64,000 nt of DNA from an uncultured Chryseobacterium sp. (GCA_913774355.1 CAJYGB010000006.1:1-64000), one strand, 5' to 3'; positions 35,490 through 45,780 are shown, numbered from the stretch's first letter. A program made the numbers and translations. Notes: a model not told the origin generated them from the sequence alone.

Positions 35490-37469
35490 TCAATTTATTT
35501 TTAAAATCACCAATGACTGTGCAGGAATTTCTATTGTGAGCTTCCCCTTTTTTACTACTGACATCTCTTCTTTGGGCTGAATAGGTTCATTTTCAAAGCT
35601 GTTCTCAGTAGAAAGCTGCGGTGCGGTTAACGTAATTTTGGTGAGTTTTTTGCCTAGACTGATGTTTTCCGGATTGATGGTTACGGATTTACTTTTAGCA
35701 TCCGTATTCACCAGTTTGATGATGGTTTCTTTACTATCAGCATCTTTTACCGCCGTAGCATACAGCTGATCCTGACCGGTTACGGGTTTACGATGATCAG
35801 TAATTTTCAGGACTTCCGTTCCTTTGTTATTGGAAAAGAGTTTCTGAACGTAGTAATTCGGGGTCGCATAAGATTTCAGATTATTAAACCAGATTAAATC
35901 CGGCGTCCACTGCCATCCGTCTGCGTGGGCGAAAAGCGGTGCATAAGATGTCATGGTCACCACATCCGCATTACGTTCCAGTCCGGTCATAAAAGCGGCT
36001 TCCGAAAGTGCGGTAAGCCAGTTGTTTTTATTGTCCGGTTTTACGACACCCACCGATTGCGCCGCATATTCCCCGGCGAAAACTTTGGGTCCGGAACGGT
36101 CGTATTTATCATATCTTCCTGCATTTTTCATAAACCATTCCGGGGAGTTGTAGTAATGTTCGTCAACGATCTGGGCATTAAGCTGTTTAAGCTCTTTCCA
36201 GCCGTAATCAAAAAATTCGCCGTCGGGAGAAGGTCCGCTTCCGGAAACGATCTTAATATCCGGATATTTGGTATGGATAGCCTTTTCAAAAACTTTATAG
36301 CGTTCGATATAATCTGCTCCCCATTGTTCGTTTCCAACCCCGATGAATTTCATATTAAAAGGTTGCGGATGTCCCATTTGAGCACGAATCTTTCCCCATT
36401 TCGTCTGGGAATCCCCGTTGGCAAATTCAATCAGGTCCAAAGCGTCCTGAACATACGGATCCAGATCTTCCATTTTTACGAGTTCGGCGGTATTAAACTG
36501 GCAAGCCATTCCACAGCTTAAAATCGGAAGCGGTTCGGCACCCAGGTCCTCTGCCAGCTGGAAATATTCAAAAAAGCCAAGACCGAAAGACTGCCAGTAA
36601 TCAGGGGTAAGGCGATGCGCAAATCCGTTGTTCCATTTATTAATTAAATTTTCCCGTTCTTCTACTTTCCCAATTGTTTTTTTCCATTGATAACGCTCAG
36701 CAAGGGTTCTTCCTTCTACGATGCAGCCCCCCGGAAAACGTAAAAATCCCGGCTGCAGATCATACAATTTCTGCACTAAATCTTTTCGTAAGCCTCCTTT
36801 TCTCCCTTTCCAGGTATCCTGGGGAAACAGGGAGATCATATCCATATTCACGACTCCATTTCCGGTAAATGTGATTTGGAGCTTTGCTTTTTCAATCGTT
36901 TTGGAAGGAGTAAAAACCGCATTGTATTTTTGCCAGCCAGTACCTTTTATGATGTTGGAAACTGAAGAAACTGCCGTTCCGTTTTCGTCGACAAGACTGA
37001 TATTGACGGCAGAAATGTTTCCTGAAACGTTTTCCAAATTAAAACTTAAGTCATATTTACCCCCCTGATGCAGCCCGATTCCCCGGAAACCTTCATTTTC
37101 CAGCGAATAGTTTTTATCATTCAGAATTGTGATCCTTGCGTAGTTTTTATTGGTTTTGGATGTATCGGTAATGATGGTCAGAAACCCGGAATCCAGATTA
37201 GGAGAAAGCGTTTTGGTATTAGGCTGCTTCCAGCCTGTCAGCGGTTCGTCGAACTCGAAGCTGCGGTTTTTGATCAGTTCGGCATAAATTCCGCCATCGG
37301 CCGCAAAGTTGATATCCTCAAAGAAAATCCCGTACATCGTGGGCTGGATTTTAATACCGGTGGAAGCTCCGTTCAGATCCAGCACATAGCTTGACTTCTG
37401 AGACTGAGCAGAAAAGAAAGTAACCGTCAGGAAGATCGCGGCAGTTGAGATGATATTTTTTGTTTTCAT
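35490..37469 (-). CDS. GH51 alpha-L-arabinofuranosidase
   Basis: 659 residues: signal peptide (to about residue 21), an N-terminal beta region with a CBM4/9-like insertion (about 75-215), then the (beta/alpha)8 barrel and a C-terminal beta domain. The acid/base E381 is in GVGNEQWG and the nucleophile E467 in FAGEYAAQ. It releases terminal alpha-L-arabinofuranose from arabinan or arabinoxylan fragments, probably in the periplasm. It lies downstream of the GH3 gene (81-base gap with a hairpin) and ends close to the arabinose operon promoter. Confidence 0.94.
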   Translation of the reverse strand: MKTKNIISTAAIFLTVTFFSAQSQKSSYVLDLNGASTGIKIQPTMYGIFFEDINFAADGGIYAELIKNRSFEFDEPLTGWKQPNTKTLSPNLDSGFLTIITDTSKTNKNYARITILNDKNYSLENEGFRGIGLHQGGKYDLSFNLENVSGNISAVNISLVDENGTAVSSVSNIIKGTGWQKYNAVFTPSKTIEKAKLQITFTGNGVVNMDMISLFPQDTWKGRKGGLRKDLVQKLYDLQPGFLRFPGGCIVEGRTLAERYQWKKTIGKVEERENLINKWNNGFAHRLTPDYWQSFGLGFFEYFQLAEDLGAEPLPILSCGMACQFNTAELVKMEDLDPYVQDALDLIEFANGDSQTKWGKIRAQMGHPQPFNMKFIGVGNEQWGADYIERYKVFEKAIHTKYPDIKIVSGSGPSPDGEFFDYGWKELKQLNAQIVDEHYYNSPEWFMKNAGRYDKYDRSGPKVFAGEYAAQSVGVVKPDNKNNWLTALSEAAFMTGLERNADVVTMTSYAPLFAHADGWQWTPDLIWFNNLKSYATPNYYVQKLFSNNKGTEVLKITDHRKPVTGQDQLYATAVKDADSKETIIKLVNTDAKSKSVTINPENISLGKKLTKITLTAPQLSTENSFENEPIQPKEEMSVVKKGKLTIEIPAQSLVILKIN

Positions 37470-37503
37470 TAAAGTCTTTTTATCAATTAGATAGACCTCA
37501 TTT

Positions 37504-37536
37504 AAACCTCATAGGTTTTAGAAACCTATGAGGTTT
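37504..37536. repeat. Intergenic hairpin between GH3 and GH51 genes
   Basis: Fifteen-base arms AAACCTCATAGGTTT / AAACCTATGAGGTTT. It sits inside a two-gene operon with no T-tract, hence it is not a plain terminator. Confidence 0.65.
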
Positions 37537-37550
37537 GGTAAGGTGAATCA

Positions 37551-40187
37551 TTATTTTACTTTGAGCGGAAGGCTTTTTAATCCTGCATCGGCAGAGGTTC
37601 CGCCATACAAGATGGTATAATCGCCGGGTTTGGAGACCAGGTCATCCGCTTTTTCGTCATAGAACATGAACGAATCCGGAGACAGGGTGAGCTGGACCGT
37701 TTTAGAGGTTTTGGACGGAACGGCTACCCTTTGGAATGCCCTGAGTGTTTTTACAGGAGCCAACGGATCATTATTCCGTTTGATGTAAACTTCAACGACT
37801 TCTTCCCCGTTTTTTCCGGAAGTATTCCTTACCGGAACTGAAAGGGTTACATTTTCATTCGTACCGATGCTGTTTTTGCTGAGGGTCGCATTTCCGTAAG
37901 AAAAGGTTGAATAACTTAATCCGTGACCGAATGGATATAACGGCGTTTCTTTCATATATCGGTAGGTCCTTCCCTGCATATCGTAGTTTTCAAATCCCTT
38001 ATGTTTGCTGGTTTTAGACAGCCCGTTATCCAGTTGCTCAATACTTTTATAGAAGGTAACAGGCAGTTTTCCGGACGGATTGTAATCACCGGACAGGACA
38101 TCTGCTACGGCTGTTCCACTGGACTGTCCGCCGTACCAGGCGTTCAACAGGGCATCATAATTTTTTTCATCCTGCTCCAATCCAAGGGCGCTTCCTGTAC
38201 ACAACACGAAAACAACAGGCTTTCCGGTTTTTCTTAATTCTGCCAACAGTTCGCGCTGCACTTTCGGAAGCTCGATATTGGTTTTGTCACCGCCTTTGAA
38301 ACCTTCTGCATTCACCATCATTTCCTCTCCTTCCAGGCTTGGGGAAAGTCCGCCGGCAAATACGATCACGTCGGCGTCTTTTACTTTTTCTTTTACGGCG
38401 GCAAAATTCACCGGATCTTTACGGTATACCTCAAAACCGATACTTACATATTTTCCTTTCTGGCTGTGACGGAGTTCTACCTGGTATTCTTTTCCTTTCT
38501 GCATCTGCACCGGGAATTCCGAAGGATGCCTTGCATCGGGACCTTTTCGGGTAGCCACTTCTTTCCCATTTACAAAGAGTGTATACACATCCGAAGTGGA
38601 TGCGGAAAAGATTACTTCACCGGTATAGGTACTTTTAAAAATTCCTGAAATTTTTGCGGAGGTATTTTCCCTGCCGACGTTCGGGGCAAGCTGGGTACCG
38701 CCGAAACTGTTGTAGCTGATTCCGGTTTTATTAACGGAAATATTGGCCGGTGATCCTTTGAATTCATTGTTGTTGAAAAACTCCACCTTCATACCTTTTT
38801 CACCGTTTTTCTGACTTAAAAAGTTCTGGTACAATGATGTTCTTGAAGACGGATCGGTCACCTCACTTCCTTTTTCGTAAATGATCTCCGCATTGGGGAA
38901 TTTGGTTCTGATCCCTTCCAAAATGGTCACGATCGAAGAAGGCGTTCCATTGTAATTCCCGAGCTGCATCAGTCCGTCATCCGCATTTGGCCCTACGACG
39001 GCGATTTTTTTGATGTTTTTGTTTAATGGCAGAACATTCTTATCGTTTTTCATGAGAACGATTGATTTTTGAGCCATTTTAAGGGCCTGCTGCTTATGTT
39101 CTTCGGAATCGACTACTGTGTACGGGATGCTGTTCCAGTGAACGGAAGATTTCGGGTCGAGCATACCTAATTCAAACCAGCCTTTCAGGATTCTGCGCAT
39201 GGAAGCATCGATATCTTTCTCAGTGATCAATCCGCTTGAAAGGGATTTATTAAGATTATTATAAGTATCCCCGCATTCGAGGTCGGTGGAATGTTTCAGT
39301 GCATCTGCGGCGGTCGATTTTTCGTCCGGATGGGTACCGTGGTATTTTTTCTGGTAGAAATCGGCGAGTGCCCAACAGTCGGACACGACCATGCCGTCGT
39401 ATTTCCATTTTCCGCGAAGGATGTCGCTCACCAGGAAATCATTGGCGCAACAGGGTTGTCCGTCGAAAGCATTGTAAGCACACATCACTTCCCTTACATT
39501 TCCTTCGATCACCAAAGCCTTAAAAGCCGGAAGATAGGTTTCGTAAAGGTCGCGGTGCGAAATCTCGGCGTTGTAGGAATGGCGGTTCCATTCCGGGCCG
39601 CTGTGGACGGCGAAGTGTTTGGCGCAGGCATGGGTTTTGAAATAGTCGGGGTCATTTCCCTGTAATCCTTTTACCGCTGCTACACCTAGGCTTGCCGTCA
39701 GGAACGGGTCTTCTCCGTAAGTTTCCTGGCCTCTTCCCCATCGCGGATCACGGAAGATATTGATGTTGGGCGTCCAGAACGTGAGTCCTTCGTAGCGTCC
39801 GGTTTTGCCGGCTTCATCGAATGAGCGGTTGTATTTGGCCCGGGCTTCATCGGAAATCATTTCAAAGGTTTTCAGGTGTTCCGGAACATCCCAGCTTGCT
39901 GCCAGCCCGATCGCCTGTGGAAAAACGGTAGCCGTTCCGGCCCTCGCTACCCCATGCAGGGCCTCATTCCACCAGCCATATGCGGGAATGCCGAGTCTTG
40001 GGACAGCTTTGGAATTGTCCATCATCATGCCTATTTTTTCATCTACGGTGAGCAGTCCGAGAAGGTTTTCAATCCGCTGGTCTACCGGAAGTTTGGTATT
40101 CCGGAACGGTTCCGTTTTAGCGGTCTGTGCCGATACTGCCGATGCAGTGCTGATGAGGAGGCTGATGCCTAAAGTGATCTTTTTCAT
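37551..40187 (-). CDS. GH3 beta-xylosidase/beta-glucosidase with PA14 insertion
   Basis: 878 residues with a signal peptide (to about residue 20). The GH3 N-terminal barrel contains the KHF motif (190-192) and nucleophile D270 in GMVVSDCWA. The second domain is interrupted by a PA14 module (about 445-595, with KGMKVEFFNN and SASTSDVYTLFVNGKEV), and a fibronectin III-like domain closes the protein. PA14 near the active site typically selects short substrates. Given its location with GH51 and the arabinose operon, exo-beta-xylosidase on (arabino)xylo-oligosaccharides is likely. It is the first gene of a two-gene operon. Confidence 0.93.
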   Translation of the reverse strand: MKKITLGISLLISTASAVSAQTAKTEPFRNTKLPVDQRIENLLGLLTVDEKIGMMMDNSKAVPRLGIPAYGWWNEALHGVARAGTATVFPQAIGLAASWDVPEHLKTFEMISDEARAKYNRSFDEAGKTGRYEGLTFWTPNINIFRDPRWGRGQETYGEDPFLTASLGVAAVKGLQGNDPDYFKTHACAKHFAVHSGPEWNRHSYNAEISHRDLYETYLPAFKALVIEGNVREVMCAYNAFDGQPCCANDFLVSDILRGKWKYDGMVVSDCWALADFYQKKYHGTHPDEKSTAADALKHSTDLECGDTYNNLNKSLSSGLITEKDIDASMRRILKGWFELGMLDPKSSVHWNSIPYTVVDSEEHKQQALKMAQKSIVLMKNDKNVLPLNKNIKKIAVVGPNADDGLMQLGNYNGTPSSIVTILEGIRTKFPNAEIIYEKGSEVTDPSSRTSLYQNFLSQKNGEKGMKVEFFNNNEFKGSPANISVNKTGISYNSFGGTQLAPNVGRENTSAKISGIFKSTYTGEVIFSASTSDVYTLFVNGKEVATRKGPDARHPSEFPVQMQKGKEYQVELRHSQKGKYVSIGFEVYRKDPVNFAAVKEKVKDADVIVFAGGLSPSLEGEEMMVNAEGFKGGDKTNIELPKVQRELLAELRKTGKPVVFVLCTGSALGLEQDEKNYDALLNAWYGGQSSGTAVADVLSGDYNPSGKLPVTFYKSIEQLDNGLSKTSKHKGFENYDMQGRTYRYMKETPLYPFGHGLSYSTFSYGNATLSKNSIGTNENVTLSVPVRNTSGKNGEEVVEVYIKRNNDPLAPVKTLRAFQRVAVPSKTSKTVQLTLSPDSFMFYDEKADDLVSKPGDYTILYGGTSADAGLKSLPLKVK

Positions 40188-40272
40188 ATATGAATGTCAA
40201 TGGTCAAACGTTGTGTAAGCTTTTCATCATTTAAAATTCATCAAGGGTTTGTGGTAATCTTTGTAAGAAGCA

Positions 40273-40280
40273 CAAATATA
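40273..40280 (-). promoter_or_regulatory. -7 promoter element of the GH3-GH51 operon
   Basis: The minus strand reads TATATTTG, about 86 bases before the GH3 ATG, in the same promoter layout as araB and GH30. Confidence 0.65.
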
Positions 40281-40294
40281 GGATTCTCTTTTAA

Positions 40295-40317
40295 ATAAAT
40301 GTGTAATTAACACTTAA
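40295..40317 (-). promoter_or_regulatory. Candidate AraR operator upstream of GH3
   Basis: Arms ATAAATGT and ACACTTAA with a 7-base centre; six of eight positions pair. It is located 14 bases upstream of the -7 element, over the -33 region. Confidence 0.65.
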
Positions 40318-40758
40318 TTTTTGAGAATATTGCCGATGCCTTGCATTTCAGGTGGTAGTTTTCACTGATAAAAACTTTTGACATAGAAATTAAAACATAA
40401 AAACTTGAAATGATTCAGTAAAGTTGAGTCAAGAGAATTTCTTTAACGCAAAGATCTTATTCTCCTTACGCATTATTTAGTGAGCAAAGATTTGATCGGC
40501 CAGCTGATCTGATGAAGCGGGCGTTCTATTCATCTATTTATTCAATCCGAATAACTAAACTTGCGAAAACTGAATAAAGAAGCAGTTATTATGCAAAATA
40601 ATTGGTGAAAATTCTTGTCATTTGAGGGAATATTTTTAACCTGTACTGCTTCCTAATTTTATTTCAATAATAAATGGTTCTGATTTCACAAAATACATTA
40701 AATTAAGGCCTTGAAAATTAGTATCACTTATTCACCAAAAGCAAAACCAAATCCGAAT
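40318..40758. other. Divergent spacer between GH3 and the S41 peptidase gene
   Basis: AT-rich, no gene with support. TTTAACGCAAAG near 40442 resembles a similar stretch near 5226 and is probably a dispersed low-complexity repeat. No clear promoter for the peptidase was found. Confidence 0.4.
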
Positions 40759-42477
40759 ATGAAATCCATTATTCTCATCTCATTTTTGATTACCTCTACC
40801 CTTTCTGCGCAATTGAGTACTTTTTCCGACCGCGAATTGTACCAAATGGGAAAAGTCTGGGGACTGATGAAATATTATCACCCCGCCGTATCGCAGGGAA
40901 AAACCGATTGGGATGGTGTTCTGCTGGAAAGTTTCCGTTCCGGCCCAAAAGAAGGAGTTGAAGGCATTGTTAAAAATTGGATGACCAAGGCAGACCAACA
41001 AAAGTTTGATAAGATCACTGAAAAAAATAATGAATGCGACAGTATCACCCTCCGTAATTTTGACGCTTCGTGGGTTAATAAATTAAAAATTTCGCCTGAA
41101 AATAAAACCCGCCTGACAAAATTGGCTAATCAACCGGCGGATGTCGGTTCATTTTATTCCAATACGGCTAAAAGCGGTATCTACTTTAGCAGTGCCAATG
41201 AGAAAGTTTATGAAAGTTTTTCAAAAGCGGTTAAAATGCTGGATCTGTTCAGGATCTGGAATGCCGTCGAGTATTTTTATCCTTATAAGTACCTGCTTGA
41301 CCATCAATGGGATGAGGTTCTGAAAAAATACATTCCCTTATTCAGAAAAATCAATAACGAAAAAGATTACGAATCTGCAGTGATGCAGCTTGCTGCTGAG
41401 CTTCAGGATACCCATGTCGGAATTGAAAAGACTTATCAGTACAACGTAGTCGGGAAGCTTTCTTCTCCTTTTACTTTTCAGATCGTTGAAAATAAGGTGC
41501 TTATCACAGGAATAAAGGATGAGACTAAGATGAAAAAAGCCAGTCTTGAAGTTGGCGACCTGATTACTAAAATTAATGGCCAATCTATTCTTAAAAACAT
41601 ACCAAAAAAATCAAAGTATTTTGCCTTTTCTAATAAATCCGTCGAACTGCGTGAGGCATACAGTTACCTTTTCAGCGGTGACGAAGAAACCATTGCCGTG
41701 GAAGGAATTCATAAGAACGGGAAAAAATTCCGGACCACCGTGGAACGGATGAAGCGCATTTTTAACAATGAATGGGATAAAGACGGAATCCCGGATCTTC
41801 ACCTTGTATACAAGGGAAAAACCTACAATTATTTAACGTACAATGAAAAAGAAAGCCGTCTAAACCCAAGCTTTCCCATAGATGATAAGGTATATTTCGA
41901 GTTTTCTTCATTGAAGGGAGCAGAAATCCCTTCCCTGATGGAACAATACAAAAATACCAAGGGGATGGTTTTTGACCTGCGTGGATACAACAACAACGGT
42001 TCCCTGCTTAAAGTGTTTGATTATTTACTGGCCAATCCCGTTCTATACGGGATAAAAACCCAACCCAACTTCAGCCAGCCTGGTAAATTCTGTTTTGTAG
42101 ACAATATCGTGAATAAAGAGTATAAGTTTGCAGGAAAAGAGAATCCTGATCCGTACAAGGGACAGGTGGTCGTCCTTATCAATGAACATACCGTAAGTGC
42201 GGAGGAAATGTGGGCTATGGTTTTCAAGAAAGTTCCTAATGTTATTTTTGTAGGCAGCCAGACCGCAGGAGCCGACGGCAATAAAACATCTATAAAACTG
42301 ACTGACGGCAATAAGATCATTTTTTCTGGACTGGGTATTTATTATCCGGACGGAGGGGAAACCCAGCGTATCGGTATAAAACCGGATGTCGTAGTACGTC
42401 CCACGATCCAGAGCACCCGTAACAAGGAAGATCTTCTTCTTTTAAAAGCACTGGAACTGATTGATCAGAAAAAATAA
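40759..42477 (+). CDS. S41 family (C-terminal processing/tricorn-type) peptidase, secreted
   Basis: 572 residues from MKSIILISFLITSTLSAQL, a signal peptide; the frame is open 16 codons earlier but that extension has no signal-peptide character. A helical N-terminal part is followed by a PDZ-like domain (about 225-320, with LEVGDLITKINGQSI) and the S41 protease domain (about 380-570). The catalytic serine is expected in NEHTVSAEEMWAMVF, with the lysine further on in the GADGNKTSIKL region. It is a single plus-strand gene with no obvious link to the pentosan genes. Confidence 0.85.
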   Translation: MKSIILISFLITSTLSAQLSTFSDRELYQMGKVWGLMKYYHPAVSQGKTDWDGVLLESFRSGPKEGVEGIVKNWMTKADQQKFDKITEKNNECDSITLRNFDASWVNKLKISPENKTRLTKLANQPADVGSFYSNTAKSGIYFSSANEKVYESFSKAVKMLDLFRIWNAVEYFYPYKYLLDHQWDEVLKKYIPLFRKINNEKDYESAVMQLAAELQDTHVGIEKTYQYNVVGKLSSPFTFQIVENKVLITGIKDETKMKKASLEVGDLITKINGQSILKNIPKKSKYFAFSNKSVELREAYSYLFSGDEETIAVEGIHKNGKKFRTTVERMKRIFNNEWDKDGIPDLHLVYKGKTYNYLTYNEKESRLNPSFPIDDKVYFEFSSLKGAEIPSLMEQYKNTKGMVFDLRGYNNNGSLLKVFDYLLANPVLYGIKTQPNFSQPGKFCFVDNIVNKEYKFAGKENPDPYKGQVVVLINEHTVSAEEMWAMVFKKVPNVIFVGSQTAGADGNKTSIKLTDGNKIIFSGLGIYYPDGGETQRIGIKPDVVVRPTIQSTRNKEDLLLLKALELIDQKK

Positions 42478-42546
42478 ATCAGCACCTGGTAAATCGGACT
42501 TACATTCAACCTTATTAATGAACTATAACGCTTGACAGCGCTAAAA

Positions 42547-42579
42547 AACCCTCACAGGTTTTCAAAACCTGTGAGGGTT
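42547..42579. repeat. Intergenic hairpin after the S41 peptidase gene
   Basis: Arms AACCCTCACAGGTTTT / AAAACCTGTGAGGGTT; family member with co-varying stem positions. It precedes a separate terminator-like hairpin. Confidence 0.6.
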
Positions 42580-42593
42580 AAACTTCAAAAAAC

Positions 42594-42617
42594 AAAGCCA
42601 CCGGTTATGGTGGCTTT
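42594..42617. terminator. Bidirectional terminator between S41 peptidase and GH30 genes
   Basis: Nine-base stem AAAGCCACC / GGTGGCTTT with a 6-base loop, between convergent genes. Followed by an A-rich run on the plus strand; the minus strand gives T-rich flanks. Confidence 0.65.
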
Positions 42618-42646
42618 GAAGTATAAAAAATAATCCTGGTTTAAAT

Positions 42647-45370
42647 TTACTGTTTAATAAACTTTTTCTGAACGGATTTATTTCCGGATTGGGAAATTTC
42701 CACCAGATACATTCCTGCAGGAAGATGGCCGATGTCGATACGGTTTTTACCGGAACGTAACGTCGTTTCTCTGATTACCAGACTACCTTTGGCATCGAAT
42801 ATGGAAGCCGTGCCCAAAGTTTTCAGGTCGATGAAAATTTCATTTTTTGCCGGACTTGGATAAAGGCCAGGTTCATTCTTATCGGCAAGAAGATTTTCGG
42901 TAGCCAGTGTCGTAAAGCTTAACGGAAGGACTGATGCCGTGTAGGTATTTTCCTCGGAAAGATACGCTCTGAAAGGATTGATCATTGGTTCGCTTCCTGT
43001 AACCACTTTAGAGAATTGCGGAGTTCCGTTAACGGTCTGTAAAACATAGCTGTTGGCCGGTACTTTGATGGTGTTGTAGACGCCGTTCATCTGGTTGACG
43101 GTGATGGCTTTCGGCGTGGAAACATTTCCGGTTCCCTGGAAGGTAACGGTTCCTGTGGCATTTACCAGTACCGGTATATTGGCCGGAACGGTTCCGTTGG
43201 TAATGGCTGTACAGCTGATTCCGGTAGCACCCGGTGTCAACTGATACACACTTACCCCGGAAGGAATATTTGCCGTGAAAGGCAAAAGCAGCATTTCAAA
43301 TCCGTTGAACGTACGGGAATACGATGCAGCTGATGCACTGAAGGTAAACGGAACCTGAAAATCTTTCCCCTGGTCTGAAAGGACAAGATTAGCAGCACTG
43401 GTTCCGGAAATCACATTGTTGTTGGAGGAAGTTACCGAAGCCGGCACATAATAAATGCTATTGGAATTGGCACTTATCGTCTGCCAGTTGTTGGCGGAGG
43501 TTGTTCCGGTTGTATTTCTGAAATCAACGGAAGTATAATAACCGTTTTCCAAGGCATCCATCAGGTTGCTGTCGCCATCGGAATAGGAACCTGCAAATCT
43601 GGAAGCCACCTCGTTTCCGACATTGAAATAGACATCACCTAAATTCAGGGTGAGTATCGAGCCGTAGTTGGAGTTTCGTAATCCTAAGATCCCTTTGCAG
43701 CCGTCCGTAAGCACCTGTCTTGAAATATCCAGCGTAATATCGAAATTTCCTCCTGCCGGGAACGTAATTTTTCCGTAATTGTAGGATTTCGTAAGCCCCT
43801 GGCTGTTGATGTAATACAACGTGGTATTGTCTGAATAGCTCTGTCCCGCTGTGGTAAAGCTGTTCACATGAAGCACCATTTTGTTGTAGCGGTCGTTCAG
43901 CTGTAAATAGCCGTTGGCCGCAGTGGTATTGGTGCTGATCAACGGACTGGCATTGGAGAATGTTGCCGTTGTATTGCTGATGTTAAACCCTGTTCCGAAA
44001 GCGGAATTGGTTGGTGTCATGGTTTCAATCTTGTTGTAACGGATGTCGCTTCCGGTCATCGTTGACACCGGGCGGTCCGCACTCTTATTGAATACGAAAG
44101 TCATTACGCTTGATGCGTTGATCGTCACGCCCGGACGGAAGGTCTGAGCCATCGTGATCGGCATAGTGGCCATGTTGTTCTGTGCATCGGTCAGCACTTT
44201 GGTTCCTGATGTGGAATAAAACGGAAGATCCACCTTCAGGTTATAGGCATTTGCCGAAGGATTGATCACCATCAGTACTACCTGATTTCCATCCAGGGAA
44301 ATGTATGAAGACCCCTGAAGCATTCCGGTTGCGTCGCCCCAGGTTGCGGCAATACGCGTTTTCCCGGTCGTATATTTGGCATAATGGGATAGAATATAGC
44401 CTCTTTTGGTCATCACCCCGGTGGTTGTTCCGTTGGTTCCGTCCCCCATCAGCGCATAATACCTTTTGGCTGAATAATGGATCCAGGCATTCACATTTCC
44501 AAGCATGGCATTGTTGATGCCGGAAGCAAAATTAAAGGCATCCAGGTTCCAGCTGAAGTCGCGCGGTGTCCCGGTAGAAGGGTTCCAGTTGATCAGATAT
44601 TCCGTCTGCCAGATTTCTTTGTTGTAATTCTGAAACTGTTTGTAAGTGGACTGCATGAGTCCGTACTGGTGACCTCCGTAGACTTCAAAATTGTCCATGG
44701 TGGCCTGATTCAGCATGGCACTGGCGAAATTATCGGTAAGGCCTACGCTTTCAGGAGCAATCACTTTGCAGTTGATCAGCTGACCGTAATCGCGTACAAA
44801 ATTGGCAATCTGGGTAGGTGTCCAGATGCATCCCTGGTACTGCGCCATTTCATCGGGCTCGTTCTGAATGGAAATATAATCCAGCGTTACCCCGTTATTT
44901 TGCAGATACGTTACGAAACTGTTCAGATACAGAGCATAATCCTGGTAATTGGCGGTTTTCAGGTAACCGATCTGCTGTACGCCGTTGGCATCGGTATAGA
45001 CTGCATTCACACTGTTATTTGTTTTCCAGGCGGCAGGCATTGTCCACGGACTGGCGAAGATGGTGAGTCCCATGGATTTGGCCAACTGTGCCGTAGCCAG
45101 TACGGAACTCCAGTTGTTGCTGTCTTCCGGGATGTACAGCCTCATGATGTTGTATCCTCCCTGGCTGCCGGCTCCCCAAAGGGTCTGGATTTCCGAAGTC
45201 GTCATGTGGTTGTACTCGAACTGCGGACTGCAGACGAATCCGCCGAATCCGGTAATTTTCTGATAGGTCGTGTTTTTGTTGATTCTTACTGTGGTAAGCT
45301 GCCCGGAAATGCTGATGCCTGTAAGGATACAGACGGCAGCAAGGGCAATGCGCTGAGCAAGTTTTTTCAT
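42647..45370 (-). CDS. GH30 xylanase-type hydrolase with T9SS C-terminal sorting domain
   Basis: 907 residues. Signal peptide (to about residue 23), then a GH30 catalytic domain (about 25-430) with acid/base E171 in ISIQNEPDE and nucleophile E257 in IWQTEYLI. The N-terminal GFGGFVCSPQF and SPWTMPAAWKT fit the glucuronoxylanase-like branch. The middle (about 440-820) is beta-rich and of uncertain nature, possibly carbohydrate binding. The last about 75 residues (LYPSPAKNEIFIDL to KKFIKQ) form a Por secretion tail, so it is exported across the outer membrane by the type IX system. It is a single gene with its own operator-like promoter. Confidence 0.9.
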   Translation of the reverse strand: MKKLAQRIALAAVCILTGISISGQLTTVRINKNTTYQKITGFGGFVCSPQFEYNHMTTSEIQTLWGAGSQGGYNIMRLYIPEDSNNWSSVLATAQLAKSMGLTIFASPWTMPAAWKTNNSVNAVYTDANGVQQIGYLKTANYQDYALYLNSFVTYLQNNGVTLDYISIQNEPDEMAQYQGCIWTPTQIANFVRDYGQLINCKVIAPESVGLTDNFASAMLNQATMDNFEVYGGHQYGLMQSTYKQFQNYNKEIWQTEYLINWNPSTGTPRDFSWNLDAFNFASGINNAMLGNVNAWIHYSAKRYYALMGDGTNGTTTGVMTKRGYILSHYAKYTTGKTRIAATWGDATGMLQGSSYISLDGNQVVLMVINPSANAYNLKVDLPFYSTSGTKVLTDAQNNMATMPITMAQTFRPGVTINASSVMTFVFNKSADRPVSTMTGSDIRYNKIETMTPTNSAFGTGFNISNTTATFSNASPLISTNTTAANGYLQLNDRYNKMVLHVNSFTTAGQSYSDNTTLYYINSQGLTKSYNYGKITFPAGGNFDITLDISRQVLTDGCKGILGLRNSNYGSILTLNLGDVYFNVGNEVASRFAGSYSDGDSNLMDALENGYYTSVDFRNTTGTTSANNWQTISANSNSIYYVPASVTSSNNNVISGTSAANLVLSDQGKDFQVPFTFSASAASYSRTFNGFEMLLLPFTANIPSGVSVYQLTPGATGISCTAITNGTVPANIPVLVNATGTVTFQGTGNVSTPKAITVNQMNGVYNTIKVPANSYVLQTVNGTPQFSKVVTGSEPMINPFRAYLSEENTYTASVLPLSFTTLATENLLADKNEPGLYPSPAKNEIFIDLKTLGTASIFDAKGSLVIRETTLRSGKNRIDIGHLPAGMYLVEISQSGNKSVQKKFIKQ

Positions 45371-45780
45371 AGTCTTGTTGTTTTAGGTTAAGCTCCAGCA
45401 AGCCGCTGAAGCGTATTTATATCTGTTTCAGAATGATCGGTTTTGTCACTGAGAAACCTTCCTGGCTGTTATATAGTCAGGCTAAAATCGGTACACAAAT
45501 TTGTTTGAAATGTTCCTTTTGTATTCTTGTAATCTGTTGAAACCATTTCAATACAAAAGGCAAAGCGGAACTATGTATTCATATTATTTTATAGATTGGG
45601 GTTGTATCGGCCTATTTTATTATTATTTACTCCCGGAAATGATTATCGAATGCAGCCCTTCATTATTGGATGCTCACTATGATTTTAAATCATCTGTGAA
45701 AAAACACATCCTTACCCAAAAAATTCAATAAATCTGAAATAATATTTCCTTATGAACAAAATTTCATATTCCGTTACAGA
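45371..45780. other. Long leader region upstream of GH30
   Basis: About 410 bases between the promoter element and the GH30 start. A 76-codon plus-strand frame exists but has no domain or good ribosome-binding site, so it is not called. No recognisable riboswitch. Confidence 0.4.

Noticed and set aside
45501..45731. 76-codon plus-strand frame in the GH30 leader region
   Set aside because: No domain, aromatic-rich composition, no good ribosome-binding signal.
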